In this document: piece by piece, positions 61,865 to 64,000 of the stretch
Position numbering within the stretch: the first letter of the stretch is position 1
Layout of the letters: each line of letters opens with the position of its first letter
DNA from: Dastarcus helophoroides
Lineage: Eukaryota; Arthropoda; Insecta; Coleoptera; Bothrideridae
Assembly (NCBI GenBank): GCA_028583605.1
Contig: CM053328.1
Location: forward strand, 9,812,782 to 9,876,781
Direction of reading: 5' to 3'
Length of the DNA stretch: 64,000 bases
Position numbers and translations under genes: made by a program
Notes under the pieces: model-generated
What the model was told of the DNA's origin: nothing
The model's input: the letters and a program-made list of their open reading frames with translations, nothing else
Databases searched by the model: none

Positions 61865-62028
61865 CCGGGTAGAAGACGTTCGCATCCCGAACGCTGTAGT
61901 TCGCCTGGGGAATCCTAAGCTCGCAAAGAAACTCCTCCGGCACCTCCAACTCCTTCATTGTCGTCGTCACCGATATTTCGTAGAGTTGACCTCGCTGCTT
62001 CAGCGACACATCCGCGTCTTCGATTTTT
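61865..62028 (-). CDS. Internal exon of an unrecognised host gene
   Basis: A 164-bp exon bounded on the minus strand by a polypyrimidine acceptor (TTTCTTGTTTCAG, ending at 62029) and a strong donor (GTAAGT from 61864). It is open in one frame (phase 2 entry, phase 1 exit): KIEDADVSLKQRGQLYEISV, TTTMKELEVPEEFLCELRIP, QANYSVRDANVFYPG. It is far more GC-rich than its flanks. One Cys within the hydrophobic FLCELRIP strand, plus a possible N-glycosylation site NYS, would fit an immunoglobulin-like extracellular domain, but the family is not certain. The neighbouring exons are not convincingly in the window; 50125-50444 is a weak downstream candidate. Confidence 0.75.
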
Positions 62029-62930
62029 CTGAAACAAGAAAAAAAATGTCATGGTGGGCAGTTGACGACTAAAGGGAATTTTATAATGCATTAAATTGGG
62101 GAAATTCCGTTTTTTCGCACTCAGTGCCCTAGAAATAATTTCGCTCGTCTTTTGAAAGCCAAAATCAATGGTGCGTGGAAAGATAAGAACCTGTGGTCAT
62201 CCGCCCCACAATTCTCCAGCTGGATTGTACAAGTTTTATGCCTTGCGTCCGTGATATTCCTTCGCCGTTTTATTACTTTTCCTCCTGAATTTCTTTATTC
62301 CATGATAAATAGTTTCTAAGTGTGCTCTGGTTGTTTCATTCGGACGAAACAGAACACACACGTTGCAAGGGGAGAATTCATATGTTATTTTATTTTTCCT
62401 CTTGAAGCCATCCTTGACAATTTAATAGCTTTATTTTCTGTGTTACTACACTTTCCTTTATAATTTATTTATACTTCAAACGACAGGGCATGAATTTTAC
62501 GTGTCGTCTGTTGACAGTGAGGGAGTTGGTAGATTTAAATTATTTTTGAAGCTGTCGGAGGAAATATCGCTAGCTAAACTCTTAAAAAATTGATTTCACG
62601 TTGTATTGGTTTCCATCGACGGAATTGCTCAAAAATTACCTTATATTCAAGTTTTAGCTTATGCATATTTTAGGATCTTGCTTATTTTCTTTAGAATTTT
62701 GCTTATTTTCTTTAGCATTTTGCTTATTTTGACCACGAGGGGAGTTTTCCATAAAAGAATTAGACTTTTCAAAGTAATTTAATAATAAGATGGAATTTTG
62801 GTATAAATAGAATATCGCATAATCATCTTGTGCTTTAAAGTAAACTAAAATCAAATTATTTCCAGATTTGTGGTATATAGGTGTATGAAAGCTAGCATTG
62901 GCATTAACTGGACCCTTTTTTATTTCAAAA
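62029..62930. other. Upstream intron or spacer
   Basis: Begins with the acceptor tract of the exon. Three GCTTATTTTCTTTAG-like repeats (62675-62735) are the only local pattern; no exon seen. Confidence 0.45.
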
Positions 62931-63790
62931 AATTTAAAATTATATTCGTAATTTTAACTTTCGTTTGAAATTTCAACTTTTTTTCAAAATTTCAATTTTA
63001 ATCTCAAAATTTCGACTTTTTTTTTTCAAAATTTTAACTTTTTCTCGATAATTAGAGTTTAATGAAATTTCGAAATTAAACACAACTAGAAAATAAGCGA
63101 TGTTGTTAAATATTGAGATTGACATCGATGTCAATGACAAAAAAATTTAAGTTGAAACTCAACGTTCTTAATTTATTTCTTAAAATTCCACCTAAGCCGT
63201 TGAAATTTTGAGAAATGAATTTTGAAAGTTCTGGAAAAATATTTTATTTATAGCAAAATCTGCATTTTTAAAAATATTGAAACAAGGTTTTTTTAAGGGT
63301 GCGACTTTTGAGTTAAAAATTTCTAAAAAAAACTGTTAAAATTAAAATCTTTCCAAGAGTTGTTTTAAAGCTCGTTTTTTTAAATTCAGAATTAAAAGTT
63401 TTAATTTATTTATTAAAATCGATATGTAGTGATTAAGTTTAAAAAAACTTCGGATTTATTTTGAAATTTTTAGTTTAATTTGCGATTTCGAGAAAAAACA
63501 TCGACTTATCCAAATAAAATGTTCTTCAGATTGAACCAATGTTTTGTAATAGACAAAAAAATCAGTTTTGAAAATCGTAAATTAAAGTGATAAAAATTTC
63601 AAAATTTACAAAAAATGTTTTCTCAAAATTTAGATTTCAGTTAAGTTAACTAAAATCCAAATTTTGAGTTATTTTAAGTAATGTGAAAATTTTGAATTTA
63701 AAGTTGAAATTTCGAAAGATTTCGAGAAATTTAAATTTAAAATCAGCACAAGTGAGAATATCTTGATAACTCTTAATTTTTAAAATAGGA
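62931..63790. repeat. Satellite-like block, T-type then A-type
   Basis: TTTCGACTTTT words to about 63055, then more diverged A-type words. The palindrome TTGACATCGATGTCAA (63119-63134) interrupts. Confidence 0.5.
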
Positions 63791-64000
63791 AGTATTAAAT
63801 AAAAGTTGTAGATAATTAAGAGGCCGATTCAACCACTAAAGAAAATAAGGGGTGTTCCATTTAAAATAAGCCAGATTTGGTCATTCAAAGTTCTCTAAAA
63901 GCGAATTAATTTTTTGATCACTGTGTATCATTCTTTAAAAACTTAAATACGGGATCTAATGAAGCACTTATTTGTAAGTAATTCCTAAAAAAATCATGTA

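Overview
The window looks like AT-rich intergenic or intronic DNA from an arthropod, most likely an insect. The evidence is a set of relics typical of insect genomes: Penelope-like (PLE) GIY-YIG sequence, IS630-Tc1-mariner transposases, a hAT element with an 8-bp target duplication, a jockey-like LINE, an RTE-type LINE tail, and solo LTRs with a TATA box and an arthropod TCAGT initiator. No complete host gene is visible. One internal host exon is well supported (61865-62028, minus strand, bounded by AG and GTAAGT), and one weaker candidate exon lies at 50125-50444 (minus strand).

About half of the 64 kb is a degenerate satellite-like field built from words such as GTCGAAATTTT and TTTTCAAAAAAGTC, spaced roughly 18-21 bp. 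It runs in one orientation (A-type, purine-rich plus strand) at 0.13-1.2, 10.2-12.7, 34.2-41.4, 51.9-53.5 and 55.1-60.6 kb, and in the opposite orientation (T-type) at 17.6-29.6 and 42.9-48.6 kb. It shows higher-order structure: kilobase tandem duplications, a nearly identical 266-bp duplication, and two paralogous blocks (25.1-29.6 and 42.9-46.6 kb). Nearly all short ORFs in these blocks, rich in F, K, N and S, are by-products of the repeat.

The most interesting recurring structure is a dispersed family of at least 16 short arms, about 95-145 bp each, found in both orientations and often as head-to-head pairs. Each arm carries a hammerhead-ribozyme-like core: a CTGAAGA box, a 6-bp hairpin, GAAA, and a self-complementary ACGCGT in place of stem III. 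Three insertions are bounded by 14-15-bp target-site duplications, and two more can be compared with paralogous sites that lack them. A different PLE at 1.24-2.10 kb, with a recognisable GIY-YIG domain, has its own related ribozyme-like motif. I infer that the short arms are terminal repeats or derivatives of Penelope-like elements.

Layout: 0-1.2 kb pogo-like end plus satellite; 1.24-2.1 PLE; 2.14-2.51 solo LTR with heat-shock elements; 3.0-7.0 a nest (hAT inside a long-TIR Tc1-like element inside a mariner-type transposase, next to a ribozyme arm); 7.8-9.5 a second long-TIR element containing a PLE relic; 10.2-12.7 satellite; 12.85-14.76 jockey-like LINE; 15.1-17.6 unique DNA; 17.6-22.4 satellite with an RTE tail that expanded into a 0.5-kb purine microsatellite; 22.4-25.1 tRNA-Gly-like sequence, ribozyme arms and unique DNA; 25.1-30.5 satellite; 30.5-33.5 unique; 33.5-41.4 satellite; 41.4-42.9 unique; 42.9-48.6 satellite; 48.6-51.9 unique island with the candidate exon, octamer sites and the second solo LTR; 51.9-60.6 satellite around an island at 53.6-54.5; 60.6-62.9 island with a two-armed ribozyme element and the host exon; 62.9-63.8 satellite.
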